A stretch of 64,000 nucleotides of DNA from Diabrotica undecimpunctata (taxonomy: Eukaryota > Arthropoda > Insecta > Coleoptera > Chrysomelidae), in NCBI RefSeq assembly GCF_040954645.1, contig NC_092808.1, forward strand, positions 12,143,883-12,207,882. Direction: 5' to 3'. Below the pieces are notes generated by a model. The model saw nothing but the letters and a program-made list of their open reading frames with translations, was not told the origin of the DNA and ran no database searches. Shown here in pieces: positions 9,680 through 21,010 of the stretch; position 1 is the stretch's first letter; each line of letters starts with the position of its first letter. Both the position numbers and the translations under genes were made by a program.

Positions 9680-10720
9680 TCTGACTAGTACAATTCCCAT
9701 TTCCATTCATTCCTTCCCTTGGGTTAAAATCTTCCTTCAATAGACACCTCACTCACCATATTTAACAAACACGAATCTCCTAACTTTCTCATAAAGAAAG
9801 GATTTTTAGAAATTATACAAAAAGAATCATATGATCTAATTCTCTCAATCGATGCTTCTATTATGACTGGTGATGGCACTACAGTCACCACTAAACCTAG
9901 TCTAAGATCGGTTACCCTTAATATGCAGCGCTTACACAGGTGATTTATATAGGTGGGCTTTTTAAACGCATCTAACATCAATCAAAACAGTAATTTCCAT
10001 GTGTTCTCTTTCCCTACTCCCTGTTCCATGTACCCATCCAATCAACACAATTTTCACTCTAAAAGGTACCAAAATCTTTATGCTCACGACGTAATAGTCG
10101 CTCTCATATGGCTGCCCTCTGAAACTGGAATGAACGGTAATGAAACAGGAGATCGTTTAGCCAAAGAAGCCAACCGTAGTACTGGAATAGCCATACTTCA
10201 ACTAGCTAACGATCTCAAATTCGTTTTCAAAAAGGCAGTAGAGGATACCTCACCGTAAAACACATCCTCACCGACTGCAAACTATTCGCCAACCCGTCAG
10301 TCTAAAGTGAATCCTACTGATATAGACCGCGGAATAGACCGTCTTGAGACAGGTTAGTGTTACCCTACTGATGACTCCTCGTTGCGATAGCAATCCTGCT
10401 CCGTACGCGAGGAACCGCAGGTTCGGACATTTGGTTGACGCATTTACTCGAGCAAGTAATGGTGCGAAGCTATGACGCTATGTTGTACCTGGTAGAGCAG
10501 TTTCCACGCTGTTGAGACTCAGTTCTCAGCTTGGGGATTCATTCGTCTTGTCGGTTAAACGAGACCCCCGATATTAGAAAATAAACGGAATAGGACTTAA
10601 ATCCTACTCTTAAGGAAATTCTCAACCCTAATCAGGAAAACTATGCAGTTTGTAAAACCCACTCAGGTTGATACGATAAGATTTAAACTAATAGTTAAAG
10701 TGATATAAATATTATTTTTC
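9680..10720 (+). pseudogene. LINE RNase H domain and C-terminus (I/Jockey-like)
   Basis: The plus strand encodes a linker (GFLEIIQKESYDLILSIDAS, with the first RNase H aspartate), and after frame changes WLPSETGMNGNETGDRLAKE, which matches the terminal RNase H block W-I-P-S-H-x-G-x-x-GNE-x-AD; the usual His is replaced by Glu. A further frame shift near 10235 leads to LTVKHILTDCKLF, the zinc-knuckle-like tail seen after RNase H in I/Jockey-type LINEs. The C-terminus resumes as NPTLKEILNPNQENY after a 281-bp rRNA-derived insert. Degenerate and inactive; the exact clade is not resolved. Confidence 0.75.
10319..10599 (+). pseudogene. 28S rRNA-derived insert (3' end of large-subunit rRNA)
   Basis: From 10333 the sequence follows the 3' region of insect 28S rRNA: TAGACCGTCTTGAGACAGG, then the GATAGCAATCCTGCT stretch, then the sarcin-ricin loop at about 10401-10416, which reads CGTACGCGAGGAACC instead of the invariant AGTACGAGAGGAACC, then GGTTCGGACATTTGGTT. 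After GTGCGAAGCTA it jumps to the 28S terminus (TGTACCTGGTAGAGCAG to GGGGATTC...CTTGTC), losing the stretch between. The insert lies between 9-bp direct repeats AATCCTACT (10310-10318 and 10600-10608). It is not a functional rRNA gene. Confidence 0.85.
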
Positions 10721-12150
10721 GTTATTTATTTGTATCTAATGTGTCGAGGTACTTTATGTAAATAAAAAAAATTTCTTTGTTTCTTGTATGGTTCAATTTG
10801 TTAACTCCCCAAGATCTGACTATAGCATCTACGAAAACAAAACTACTAAATTTATGTATATTTCTTTTTTTGTATAGAGTAGATTACAAATAAACAAAGT
10901 TCTCTTAACAAATCGTATATAACTTTATTAGAGGAAAAGCATAAACTATATACAACGTTTGGAACAAAATTTACTTACCATCTTAGTTTTCGTTCCGGCC
11001 ATTTGGTTGTTATGTATCCTGCAACAAAAGTCTCTTTAAATATTTTGCATTTTGCTAAGAGTAAAACATTAAAAATACAAGAAAATAAGATTGCGATTGA
11101 AAATAGGCCAGGTATTTGATGTGACGTTACTAAAACACAAAATAAAAAACAATTTGTACATAGAAGGTAAGGTATGGGTTCTGAATTTGTGGTGGAAGAA
11201 AGAAATATTGTAAAACAAAAGAAAGAATTATATCTAAAAAGGTCAAACACAACTAAAATCCAAAAAATTCAAACAGCGTCGATTAAACGATGTTAATTAA
11301 ATGTATTACAGAAAATAAAATTACTTTGAGATAAAAAATGGCGCTGTCATCGCGTGCCCTTAGTCGTAGACTAATACGAACTCCAATGCGCATCGCACCG
11401 CCTCGAAACATCTACAATTTTACTATTGGCCAATTGAACTAAAAATACCTATCATATCATACAAGAAAATGTATAAATATTTTCAGGTCACAGGCTAGTC
11501 TCGCTCCGGCACCCATACAGGGTCTGCTATAATCCTGGGAGCCCTTTACCGGGGCTCTGCTCCTATTCTACGAACCTAAACTCTTGGCTGGACTCTTTCC
11601 ACCTTTAAAAATGTGTTTTTGTGTCATTACCGATGTGAGAATTAATGATAATCCACCAAAGATCCACCTACGCAGAGGGCACTTCGAATTGGTTGGTTAA
11701 AATCCCTCTGTACGGTATCGTGTGAATGGATACGTGGCCGTAGTCCAGGCCCTTCCTTCCCCCTTGGTGATAGCACGGTATCAATACGTAGTAGGCGGAC
11801 CGAAAATTAGAGAAGCTTAGAGGTTCATAAAATTAGTTCAAATATCGCAAAAAGAAAGGAACAACAAGCCATCCTATACACAATGGGTGTCCTATCCTCA
11901 ACATAAGAAGAATGGGAAGAGGACCTACAGATTACAGCAACCGCAAACCAAAAGAATATAGACCACAAACAAAACAACAACAATACAGCACACAACAGAT
12001 AAAACCCATCAACACACATAAAGAAAAACATACTCCAACCCCCTGCACTTCACACCTCACTACATTCCCATTCTCCATCACAAAACACTCTCACTGGCTT
12101 ACCAATCCACACGCAAACAACACCACACAACACCTTCAACATTGATAAAC
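10721..12150. other. unassigned DNA; GC-richer block 11490-11820
   Basis: Nothing recognisable at 10721-11480. At 11490-11820 composition becomes distinctly GC-richer, without a long frame. It could be the 5' region of a LINE, but I cannot show it. At 11912-12145 an AC-rich plus frame (77 codons, Thr/His/Gln-rich) ends at 12145; it has no motif and looks like compositional bias rather than a gene. Confidence 0.35.
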
Positions 12151-12945
12151 TCGAGTTTTTAACAACTGGCAATCCTAATTTGTGACCATTTTTCTTAGAC
12201 AACCCTAAAGAAAAAAAATAGCTTTAATTTGATATAAAAAGCATACATATACGTCATGGGCAGCGTATTTTATTTAAAAGATTAATAAATGAACGGAATT
12301 AAAGTTTTACTCAACAATTAATTACTATTAATTGAGTTAAAAATATTTACGGCCACTTTTTGACTGGCAACTATCAATTATGTATGTAATGTTTAAAACA
12401 TTATGAACGTAGTAATCCTGTAGTAGAATGGTCGGGAATCGTTAAACAAATAGGCTACTTCACTATAAGATATTTTTCTATCGCCGTAGCCCCTCATTAT
12501 TCAAACAGTAATTCGCCATTTTTCATTAAATTGTACTTTGAAAAACACATAAGACAACTGTCAGCTCAAACAATTTATTTTAGAAGAGGTTTTAGTAAAC
12601 GTCAAGCTATTGTTAGTTTTATGAATGCATTCTATATTTATTGAATTACTTCAAAACTATTTCGCACTGAGAAGTTTTATTTATTTAAGACCTTCTTGAC
12701 TAGATAAAATACCACGTGTTGCATATGGTTGAACTCGTATTAAAGTGAGGATTCCAATATACAGAGTGTTGTATAAAAAAACCAAAGTAACTAATGATAT
12801 CAGAAAAATGGTAAATCTGGCAACATTAGAAAAATTAAATTTGAAATCTCTCTATTGCAGAATAGGCGTATCTCGGTTTATTCATAACTCGGATGCACGT
12901 ATTTAAGAGATAACGTTTTCCAGACGGTTTATTGTATAGAGATAT
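12151..12945. other. no recognisable gene
   Basis: AT-rich sequence without coding signature or clear repeat structure. Its right end carries the left copy of the 12-bp duplication (12934-12945) flanking the next LINE fragment. Confidence 0.5.
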
Positions 12946-13171
12946 CTTCTTCTTTAAGTGCCGTCTCCCGATCGGAGGTTAGATATCATCATCACTATAT
13001 TTACTCTATCTACTGCCGCTCTGAAGAGTTCTATAGAACTGCATTTAAACCAGTCCCTTAAATTCTTCAACCACGGCACTCTCCTTCTTCCTATACTTCT
13101 TCCTCCTCTTATCTTTCCCTGTATTATCAGCCTTAGCAGTTCATATCGCTGTCCCCTCATTACGTGTCCCA
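12946..13171 (-). pseudogene. 5'-truncated LINE 3' end with 12-bp TSD
   Basis: The minus strand reads LGHVMRGQRYELLRLIIQG, then GRRRVPWLKNLRDWF, ELFRAAVDRVNIVMMISNLR and a stop, the C-terminal tail of an RTE-like RT, followed by a 3' tail of GGCACTTAAAGAAGAAG. The direct repeat GTATAGAGATAT occurs at 12934-12945 and 13172-13183, so this is a complete 226-bp, heavily 5'-truncated insertion. Three other pieces of the same superfamily with AAGAAG tails occur in the window (24.8, 50.4 and 61.5 kb). Confidence 0.9.
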
Positions 13172-13183
13172 GTATAGAGATAT

Positions 13184-14009
13184 ACAGGAAAATAACTCAA
13201 ACATAAAGCTATTGAAATTGATGTCACTTAGGATTTCAAGAACATATAGAGTCAAATATATAGAGAAAATAAAGAGACGTGCAGCAAAATAATTTCCTTT
13301 AAATTGCTCTAACGTGAACTGATATTTAGATTTAAAAATTAACAAAACAAAAATAATGAGCCAATAATATGCAAATATATGTCAGTAGAAAATCATGTTG
13401 CAGAAAATTGAGCACTGTTTATACTGTTTATATCAAGTCATTAAGCTAGAAAACCCAATTAGGATGCTGAAATAAAATGGAGAACATGAGTAAATTGGTA
13501 CATCCTGAAATGCCGCTCCATTCTATAAACTTATAGGAAGGAAAGTTTACAGCTGTTACTACCATGATTAGATACATGTCTCTTATCATAAAGTCTAATA
13601 AAAACCAGAAACAACACAATGAGCAATGGAACGAAATATGCTTGAAGAGAACTAAAAGACAAGATTAGGAATATAAATGTGACAAGATAGTAAAAGTTAG
13701 CGATATCGTGGAGGAGGTAATAAAAATGACGTTAAGAATGAACTAGGTGTTTCCTACTGAGCTCTTTCAAGTTTATTACATCGGAAGAGAAATTAAAAAA
13801 TGTAGATTCTTTAGTTAAACTATGAATGGACTTTGCGGTTCCAGAAAAATGAGAAAAATCTGTTCCAAAAGTCTCTCGAGAAATAATGAATGTATAGGGA
13901 GAACATATACAGACAGATCGACAGAATCGTCTTCTATCTACTGGAAATAAACATTTATACATTTTCTATCGCATATTTACAACCATTGAGGTATATTGAT
14001 ATATTGAGG
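13184..14009. other. no recognisable gene
   Basis: AT-rich. A few short frames on both strands but no motif, inverted ends or repeats that I can identify. Confidence 0.45.
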
Positions 14010-14110
14010 TACTTTGAACACATTACCATACGAATGGAAGGCATGGAGAGGTTGGTGGTTGAAGGCAAGGTAGATGGTAAAAGAATCCGAGGAAGATCGT
14101 CACTCTATTC
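14010..14110 (+). pseudogene. tiny LINE RT C-terminal fragment
   Basis: Encodes RMEGMERLVVEGKVDGKRIR followed by GRSS, which matches the basic G(K/R)RxRGRP tail of RTE-like reverse transcriptases. Nothing upstream continues the domain and downstream the frame enters antisense LINE sequence. Confidence 0.55.
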
Positions 14111-14259
14111 GACTCTGAATAGACTTCAATTTGTTTCGGCTTTTTTCTTTATTTCATATACTGTTTTCATCTCATATGTCGACTACTTCTTCTAAGTTTA
14201 CCTTTGTCGAGTCTCCAATGTTGTCTCGGACGTTCCAACTTTGGACAGTGTAGTCTAAG

Positions 14260-14890
14260 AAACTCCATTTAAGTTTCTCCTCTTGTCTGAGTGTCCTAGC
14301 ATTGTGCTTTCCATAGCCCTGTCTGTTGTGGCTAGTTTGTTAGTAATTTGACTTAGGGTCCAGGTTAGGTTAGGTTATATATTCCATATGTCATGAAGGG
14401 AAGGATGCACTGGTTAAACACTTTGCTCTTCAAGGTTAGGTTTTCCAAATCCTGCCCAATCCTGCCCATGCCAGTCTTGTTCTGCTAGTGAGTTCCGCAC
14501 TTTGGTTCTCTTTGTTAAGTTTCAAAACTTGGTCTAGGTCTATTTTTGAATTTGTTCGACCCATTTGCAGTTAGATGTCTGGGATTGTCTATGTTTATCA
14601 TTTTTTGTGTTTCTGTCCATATAAATTTTTAGGCCGACGTATCGGAAGCAATCTGCGAGTTGCTCTCACAGGTTGTAATTTCTCGAATAAGCTCGCTATA
14701 ATCACGATGCCGCCAGCAAATCTGAGGTGATTGAACTTGTTGCCATTAACGTTGATGCCATTTGTTGTTGACCAATTTGTAGTTTTGAAGGTATCACCAA
14801 GGGCGCTTTAAACAGCATTGGCGAAATCACGCTGTCTCATCGAACTCCTCTCTTAATGGGAATGGGATTTGTATGTCTAATGGGATGTCC
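14260..14890 (-). pseudogene. degenerate LINE RT fragment
   Basis: Minus-strand pieces in order: PIPIKRGVR followed by a stop and DSVISPMLFKA (the usual RQGDxISPxLF block), NGINVNGNKFNHLRFAGG (the FADD catalytic motif decayed to FAGG), IVIIA, then TDRAMESTMLGHSDKRRNLN from the connection region. Several frame changes separate them. The catalytic aspartates are lost, so the copy is long dead. Its 5' end touches the oppositely oriented Jockey-like RT at about 14895. Confidence 0.7.
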
Positions 14891-14895
14891 ATAGC

Positions 14896-15888
14896 AAGCT
14901 GGATTGCCCACACCTTTCGTTAAACTAATTAGTTCCTATCTCTCTCATCAGACGATCAGGATCAAAGTAGGCGATATCTTATCCACACCCTTCACTCCAC
15001 AAGCTGGATTGTCCCAGGGCTCAATTCTTGCTCCAATATTATATACAGTCTACAATAGTGACATCCCCCGCCTACAGCATAGATCGGAGACCCTTCTACT
15101 CTATGCTGATGACACTGCTCTCCTCCCGTCGGGATCACACAGAGAGCGTGGACAATTGTCTGTATTCGAAAGAGCCCAAAACTATCTAAACTGCTAGATG
15201 GTAGTCAATAGAGGGTGACCATAAATCCCTCCAAAACACAACTAATTTTATTTCAATCTTCAAATTGTCGCGATGTCCGGGGCCGAATAGCTTTGTTAGG
15301 AGAGGACCTTATTCTCAGAAACTCGATTTCTATTTGGGAGTCCATTTTACAAGGACTCTCAACTGGAAAACCGACATTCAAGATACCCTTGACAGGGTGA
15401 GAAGGAGGTTTAAACTCCTGGCAGTTCTAGCCGGCAAATTGAGCAAGACGCCATCTAAAACTTTATTGCACACCTATAAAACTTTCATTAGACCTATCAT
15501 TGAATACAAGGAATGCATCTACGCCTCTCTTAAGACCTACGAAATCAATGTCATCAATGCTATCGAAAGAAAAATCCTCAGATTCTGCATGAGGCGGAGC
15601 AGGCTATACCCATCAGCACACATACACACACTGGCAAACATTACACCTATTAAGGACAGAATCCTATCCCTCAGCAGGAGGTATATCCTTCTAACCCTCA
15701 TAGGCTCGAATAACCGAGCAAAGCAAATATTAAAGACACCTTGCAGTGGCCGAGGGCAAATACTCACCAGGCTTCCTCAAAGAAAAGTTCCGTTCCCTTC
15801 AGCTAAACTTCTCCACAACACTGGACATGAACTCCCTGATCAGTATTTTGAAATCTTAGAATCAACCCCCATCAAATATCGCAGCTAA
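14896..15888 (+). pseudogene. Jockey-like LINE RT, C-terminal two thirds
   Basis: The plus strand encodes GLPTPFVKLISSYLS, GLSQGSILAPILY, LLLYADDTALLPSG with intact catalytic DD, then after two frame changes YLGVHFTRTLNWKTDI, RRRFKLLAVLAGK, a Y-K-T-FIRPIIEY motif and the thumb-like tail to a stop at 15886-15888. This order and the AGLxQGS...YADDTALL wording are typical of Jockey-clade LINEs. No RNase H follows. A GC-poor 3' UTR probably extends toward 16200. Two frameshifts and a stop at 15195 make it a pseudogene. Confidence 0.85.
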
Positions 15889-16570
15889 CTACGCGCGCCA
15901 AAAATGCTGATTAAGAGCCGTTCCTATTGTATGGCTGGTAACCCCTGAAGTATCTTCTTCGACATGTTTGGCACAAATCACCTAAATTCCTCTTGTGCGT
16001 TTCTTAACACATCGTCCACACAAACACGCCACCTTCTGAACCTCTACCTTAGTAGTCCACTACTTTTCTACACATAACATCATTCATCACGTTTTATTAC
16101 ACCTCCATTACTCCGAAAAAAGAGTAAACAAGGTTAAAACTCTGGAATCAACCATAGTTTCGTTATCATATATATGTTCTCAAATTTATTTTACAATAAG
16201 CATTAATAGCTTGTTTCTTTTTTTTTTTTTCATGGTTAGACTACGGGTAGTTCATTTGTTCTCATTTTTAGGATTGTGTTTATCCTTTGCAGAAGCCGGC
16301 TATTCTACCAGTTGGTCCATTTGATACATTTTGTGAGACAACCGGTTGCTAATTTGTACATATGACTGAGAAACTATAGATCTATAATTCTTTAGGTCAC
16401 ATTAGTCTTATTTCCAAAAGGTCACCAATTATTATTTTTTGGAGCCTGATTATTTTTTAGCTCTTTTAAATCTATTTCTATTTCAACTGTATAATACTAA
16501 TCTAACAAGTTTTTATACCTCAGAGAGTAAATAAGTAATATAAATAACTCATTCTGACCATCAGATATTT
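15889..16570. other. LINE 3' UTR then AT-rich DNA
   Basis: The first 250-300 bp probably are the 3' UTR of the Jockey-like element; a T-run at about 16218-16231 is present. No gene is visible. Confidence 0.4.
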
Positions 16571-16574
16571 ATCA

Positions 16575-16770
16575 TTCTCGTTTTAGATATTTCAACGTGC
16601 CAAACCGAACACTTTTTAAGCGCATAGACGGGCCTAAAGAAAAAAAAAAGGCACCCGGGAAAATTCCAGACATCGAGAAAAGCAATTTATTCAGTGGTCT
16701 CCTTCGTTGCGATACCATTTCCGTTGAAAAATTAAATGGACGCAAAGGCTGAGAAGCGCAACCCATAAAA
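16575..16770 (+). pseudogene. possible pogo-like helix-turn-helix remnant
   Basis: The plus strand reads YFNVPNRTLFKRIDGPKEKK, then IPDIEKSNLFSGLLR. The FNVPxxTLxxRI pattern resembles psq-type helix-turn-helix domains of pogo/Tigger transposases and related proteins. Only about 60 residues support this and there is no catalytic domain, so the assignment is weak. Confidence 0.3.
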
Positions 16771-16963
16771 TTCCTAAAAATAAATTAGAAGAACGAGGCC
16801 GAGTAACATTTAAAGGCGGAATCGGTTGGTGTGGGGTGCTAAAATCAAGAAATTAAGAGTATCGAACGAAATATATTGAGGCAAAGACCTCGTATGGGGA
16901 ATACAAATGGAACGAGAGGAGATTTATGTAGAACAAGCTTAATATATCTTTTAATCGTGTAAG

Positions 16964-16966
<3 letters not shown>

Positions 16967-17053
<87 letters not shown>
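16967..17053. repeat. (TA)n microsatellite
   Basis: Uninterrupted TA tract of about 43 units. Unlike the tract at 1139 I see no LINE 3' end beside it. Confidence 0.95.
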
Positions 17054-17054
<1 letters not shown>

Positions 17055-17289
17055 CTTTCAGGAAAACGGGGCTTGCGCTGTATGATTTTTTTTTTTCGTT
17101 TTTCCCTGTAAATTACTTTTCCAATTATTTATTTTTGTCAGATTTTTCATTTATGCATCAGTAAAGGAAACGTCATAGAATTTTATGAACAACTACTACG
17201 AACTTTCGATAGACTAAAAGAAAGTGACAATAATACTAATGGGAGATTGTAATGACTATAGGAAGAAGAAGTCAAGCAGAAGACAGACT

Positions 17290-17985
17290 GTACAATGTTC
17301 AGTCCCTGGTATAATAACTTGGCTAAATTCCAAATTTAAAAAGGTTATAGTACCAGACGAAAATATCTGCAGATGAAACGATGGTACCCTTTCGCGGGCG
17401 TTTAAAATTTCACCAATATGTGAGAGAAAAGATAATTTGGAATCAAACTCTTTAAGCTATGCCTCAATGGGGGGTATACATATTACTGCAAAATTTATTG
17501 TGGTGCAGACAAAATTGATGGCATGTCTGTGACAACTAAAGTACTAGGGATTTGAACTTATAGACGAATGTCTCGATAAAGGGATGATATTACACACTGA
17601 CAACTGGTACACCAGCGTAGAGCTAGCTGAAAAGTTACAAAGCAGACAAACGCACCTAGTAGGAACACTAGAAAAAATCAGAAAGGTATTCCGAAAGTAC
17701 TGGTAAGCAAACTGAAGGGTAAAATTGTAGGAAGAGAGAGAAACGGCATTGTCATTTTTACATGGAAAGATAAGTGCGATGTCCTGCTGCTTACCAGCGA
17801 ACATAAACTGAATTTTATTAATATTCTAGGTAGAATTGAGGTCAAAAAGAAGCTGGAAGCTATTGTGGCTTATAATAATGCAAAAAGTTTCATTGATGTA
17901 TCATCCGACCAATTGTCGTCTTATTCTACCTCTATTAGACGGAGCATTAAATGGTACAGGAAGGAAGTTGGCAGTGGAGAAACCT
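17290..17985 (+). pseudogene. piggyBac transposase remnant with all three catalytic motifs
   Basis: In order and across several frames: SADETMVPFRGRLKFHQYV (first D block), LIDECLDKGMILHTDNWYTS (second D block), LVGTLEKIRKV, KLKGKIVGRERNGIVIFTWK, KCDVLLLTSEHK, KKLEAIVAYNNAKSFIDVSS then DQLSSYSTSIRRSIKWYRKE (third D block). These are the DDD core motifs of piggyBac-like transposases, so catalytic residues survive although the frame is broken. No piggyBac TIR or TTAA pair was found. A hairpin MITE begins right at its 3' end. Confidence 0.85.
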
Positions 17986-18318
17986 TAGTACAAAATACGA
18001 AGATTTAACCAAAAACACTTGAATTAAAATATGTCTCCATACAGAGTGTTTTAATACAAATACATATTCTGAAATGATTTCAGCCTATTGTCATAAAAAC
18101 TTCTAATTTTTTTTTTATTCAAATTTGACAAATAGTGTACAACAGTTTATAATAGACTAGAGCTAAAGGATAGTTTTCCGCTGTTAATGTTTGTAAAAAC
18201 AATGGGACAATGGTAAACAGTTTTAGAATATTAGTGATACTGATAAAACACTGTATCTCGATAAGGATGAATATTTTATTTAAGTTTTTAGGTTAAATCT
18301 TCGTATTTTGTGCTAAAG
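17984..18318. mobile_element. hairpin MITE with about 75-bp inverted arms
   Basis: ACAAAATACGAAGATTTAAC lies at about 17990-18009 and its exact complement at about 18293-18312. With mismatches the pairing extends to about 75 bp per arm (17984-18055 and 18245-18318). No coding capacity. No clear target duplication was identified, so the superfamily is open. Confidence 0.7.
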
Positions 18319-19295
18319 ATTTACTAAGTTACTCTATATGGACAATTCTCTTCTGGACACCCTGTATATACTACTCTAAATTGTCTCATACCGCTCATTT
18401 CCCATTCTTTTTGTTTCAACATGGTTTTTTCCATTGCTATTTTGTCCCATATTTTGCTCCTACTGTCTCTTTGAAAAGCTTTCTTAGACTCATTTTAATT
18501 ACATCAAATAATAGAATTGAATTGAAGAAAATATACTAAAACGTTGGAGACACAAATTAAATATTAAAGGTTTAGAGAAATCTCGTCAGACCTCACGTTA
18601 AATTCCAAATTTCCTGAATTATTTGCCCCATTAACTACGTGCTTTCTGCAGTTCGACGTTGAAAGTGAGCTGTGCAAATTTAAGAGCTCTCTCAAGTCCT
18701 CCCAGCTACCCCAGAAGCAGCGACTAACAGTTCAAAGCAATTCGACAAATGGACGACAAATGTAAGGTTGCGGTTGCTCCTGTAAATATCAAATACGTAA
18801 ATCGAGAAGTTGGAGATGGACAGTGATTTATGGAGGTTTGAATCGACGAGTTGGAATGTGTGTTTCAGTTTCTTGACGTGGAATCAGGTTTCCACTTAAA
18901 AATATTGCAATTTTAAGGAGGATTAAGAAGGTTAAAAGATAACGAGGACATAAATCTTAGAATATCCTTTAGAGGATGGAGTAATATTATAGTTGTCTAA
19001 AATCAGTCCTAACAATAATGCGGAAATGGATAGAAATGTGAAAAGATGGAATTAGAGTAGCAAGCGGAGTATTACGTGAAAAATTCTAATGAAACTGTAA
19101 AAAGTAAGGCAGTATGCTTCTGTATGGAACTGAATGTTCAGCAATTAAAAATAAAAACAAATTATTTTTCTAGAAACTGTTTTTACTCGCTAAAGTGACA
19201 GATTTTTTGTTGTGTTAATGCCTATGTTTTTCATTCTTTCTTGTTTCTCGCACTACTGCGTTTATAATTTGGTAGAATAAGATTATTTCCCAATC
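18319..19295. other. no recognisable gene
   Basis: AT-rich sequence. A short minus-strand Lys/Gln-rich frame at about 18380-18500 has no family I can name. Confidence 0.4.
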
Positions 19296-19297
19296 TT

Positions 19298-19760
19298 TTG
19301 TTATCTTATTTTGCTTCAATGCATTTGATTGTATATATATCATATTTACATATGATCCAGAAAGCGTCTATGGCTTCCTCGCCCATCAATTTTATCACTG
19401 CTGGTTTTACTCCAGCTGGTTCTCTTCTTCCTTTGGGCTTGACGTGCATTGGCTTATGTTTGTGTATTCTTCTATTTTAATTGACAGGTGTAATACTTTT
19501 ACCATTTCATGTGGTTATGTTTTATCTTGTTATTTACATCTTTTATGCCGTATATTTTTGTTCTCTTTTGTCCTCTTAATGCATTTCTTCCGAAAGGATC
19601 TACTGTCATTTTTATAACCTTTATTTAAATTGTTCCCAAATTCTTCCCAGGATTTTTGTTTCGTATCTTTTACTGCTTTTTTGGCAACTTCATTTTTAGT
19701 GTTACATAGTGCTTTGTCCCTTGGATTCTTTGTTTGCACATATCTTTTCCATGCTTCTTT
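19298..19760 (-). pseudogene. LINE ORF2 linker and RT start, fragment
   Basis: On the minus strand, KNPRDKALCNTKNEVAKKAV, then KQKSWEEFGNNLNKGYKN, matches the Lys-rich linker between endonuclease and RT of RTE-like LINEs. After a break, RREPAGVKPAVIKLMGEEA resembles the first RT motif (K-x-PG-x-D-x-I-P-x-E-x-(I/L)-K). The rest of the RT is not continuous with it; the RT at 19.9-21.0 kb is upstream on this strand and must be another copy. Confidence 0.5.
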
Positions 19761-19897
19761 TTAATCAGTAATAATGAGTGATAAGCAACTTTCCGCATTG
19801 ATAGAATGTCCAACAAATGTGATTAGATCATAGATAAAGTAAGTTCTTCATTTGTACTTTTGGGAGAAATATTTAAAAAATTCGAATTTTGCTACCA

Positions 19898-21010
19898 TGG
19901 TCTTCATCATCATCATTCTGGCTTTACAACTCTGCGTGGGTCCTAGCCTCCTCAAGAATTTCTCTCCAGTCGTCCCTATGCATCGCCTTCCTCCGCCAAG
20001 CACGTATTCCCATATTTCTGATGTCTTCATCGATGTTATCAAGGAACCTTGTTCTAGGTCTTCCTCCTCTTCTCTGACCAATGGTATGGGTCTATCAAGG
20101 AGCGTTTTTCTAGCTGGGTCATTTTGTTCCATCCGCATTACATGTCCTATTCACCTTAGACGTCCTATCTTAATATGTTTTACGATATCTGGTATATTCT
20201 ATAAAGTATCGTCTTCTCCGCACTCCATTGTCATTCACTGCTCCACTTTTCTTTCGATACATCCTAAATGTTTTTATTACTTTTTGTTATGAGTCCAGGT
20301 CTCTGAACCATATGTTAGTACTGGGCGTATTATTGTTTTGTAGAGTTTTATTTTTGTATTTCTTGATATAATTGTGGATTTAATGGGAGATTGAGCCCAA
20401 AATAGCATCTGTTGGCCGTGCAAATTCTACGGTTTATCTCTGCGGTAGTAATATTTTCAGTTTTAAGGAGCGCTCCCAGGTATACAAATTCGTTCACTGC
20501 TTCGATGACGTCATTTCCTATAACAAGTGGTCGTAGGATGTGTTGCGTGTTTATTTTCATTTACTTCGTTTTGTTGGTGTTTATTATTAAATCCATTTTC
20601 GTAGCTGATTCTTTTGATGCTACATATGCCTCTCGTACAGCGCTTTCTGTTTTCCCAACAATATTGATATTATCAGCATAGGCAAGTATTTGCACTGATT
20701 TATTATATATTGAACCAATAGTTGCGATATGTGACTTACGTATTACTTTTTCCAGAACCAGATTGAACACATTGATACAGGAGAGAGGGTCTCCCAGGCG
20801 CAGCCAGTTATAGACAGTTCCCCCTGGATTCGTACTCTAGGTTCAACTTTTTCAAGAGTTAGTTTTGTTAAATTTACCAACTGATTTGGTATTCCTCCTA
20901 GCTCTTTTATTGCTTCAAACATTGCTCTTCTATTCAAAGTCGAAGGCTGCTTTGTAGTCTATGAATATGTGACGAGTATTAATGCTATATTCCAGTGTTT
21001 TTTCTAAAAT
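19898..21010 (-). pseudogene. LINE RT, 5'-truncated, (ATG)n-tailed
   Basis: Minus strand from 21010: EYSINTRHIFIDYKAAFD, a frame change, NRRAMFEAIKELGGIPNQLV, the WETLSPVSMCS block, MFNLVLEKVIRK, VQILAYADNINIVGKT (ADD decayed to ADN), FVYLGALLKTEN, IIRPVLTYGSETWT, GQRRRGRPRTRFLDNI and RRKAMHRDDWREILEEA, then a stop and a GATGATGATG tail near 19898. The order is that of an RTE-like RT palm, thumb and basic C-terminus. Several frame changes make it inactive. Confidence 0.85.

Noticed and set aside
10319..10599. Functional rRNA gene or R1/R2-type insertion site
   Set aside because: The sarcin-ricin loop is mutated, an internal stretch is missing and there is no rDNA context. The R1/R2 target region is not included.
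11912..12145. 77-codon Thr/Gln/His-rich frame as a gag-like ORF1
   Set aside because: No zinc knuckles or other motif. The AC-rich composition alone explains the open frame.
14362..14376. TTAGGTTAGG run as insect telomeric repeat
   Set aside because: Only about three units, inside an antisense LINE remnant. Too short for telomeric DNA and likely chance or internal to a repeat.
2865..18370. ACAGAGTG / CACCCTGTAT sequences (near 2866, 12760, 18043 and 18357) as mariner ends
   Set aside because: Short and scattered, and I could not pair them into inverted ends with TA duplications around a unit.
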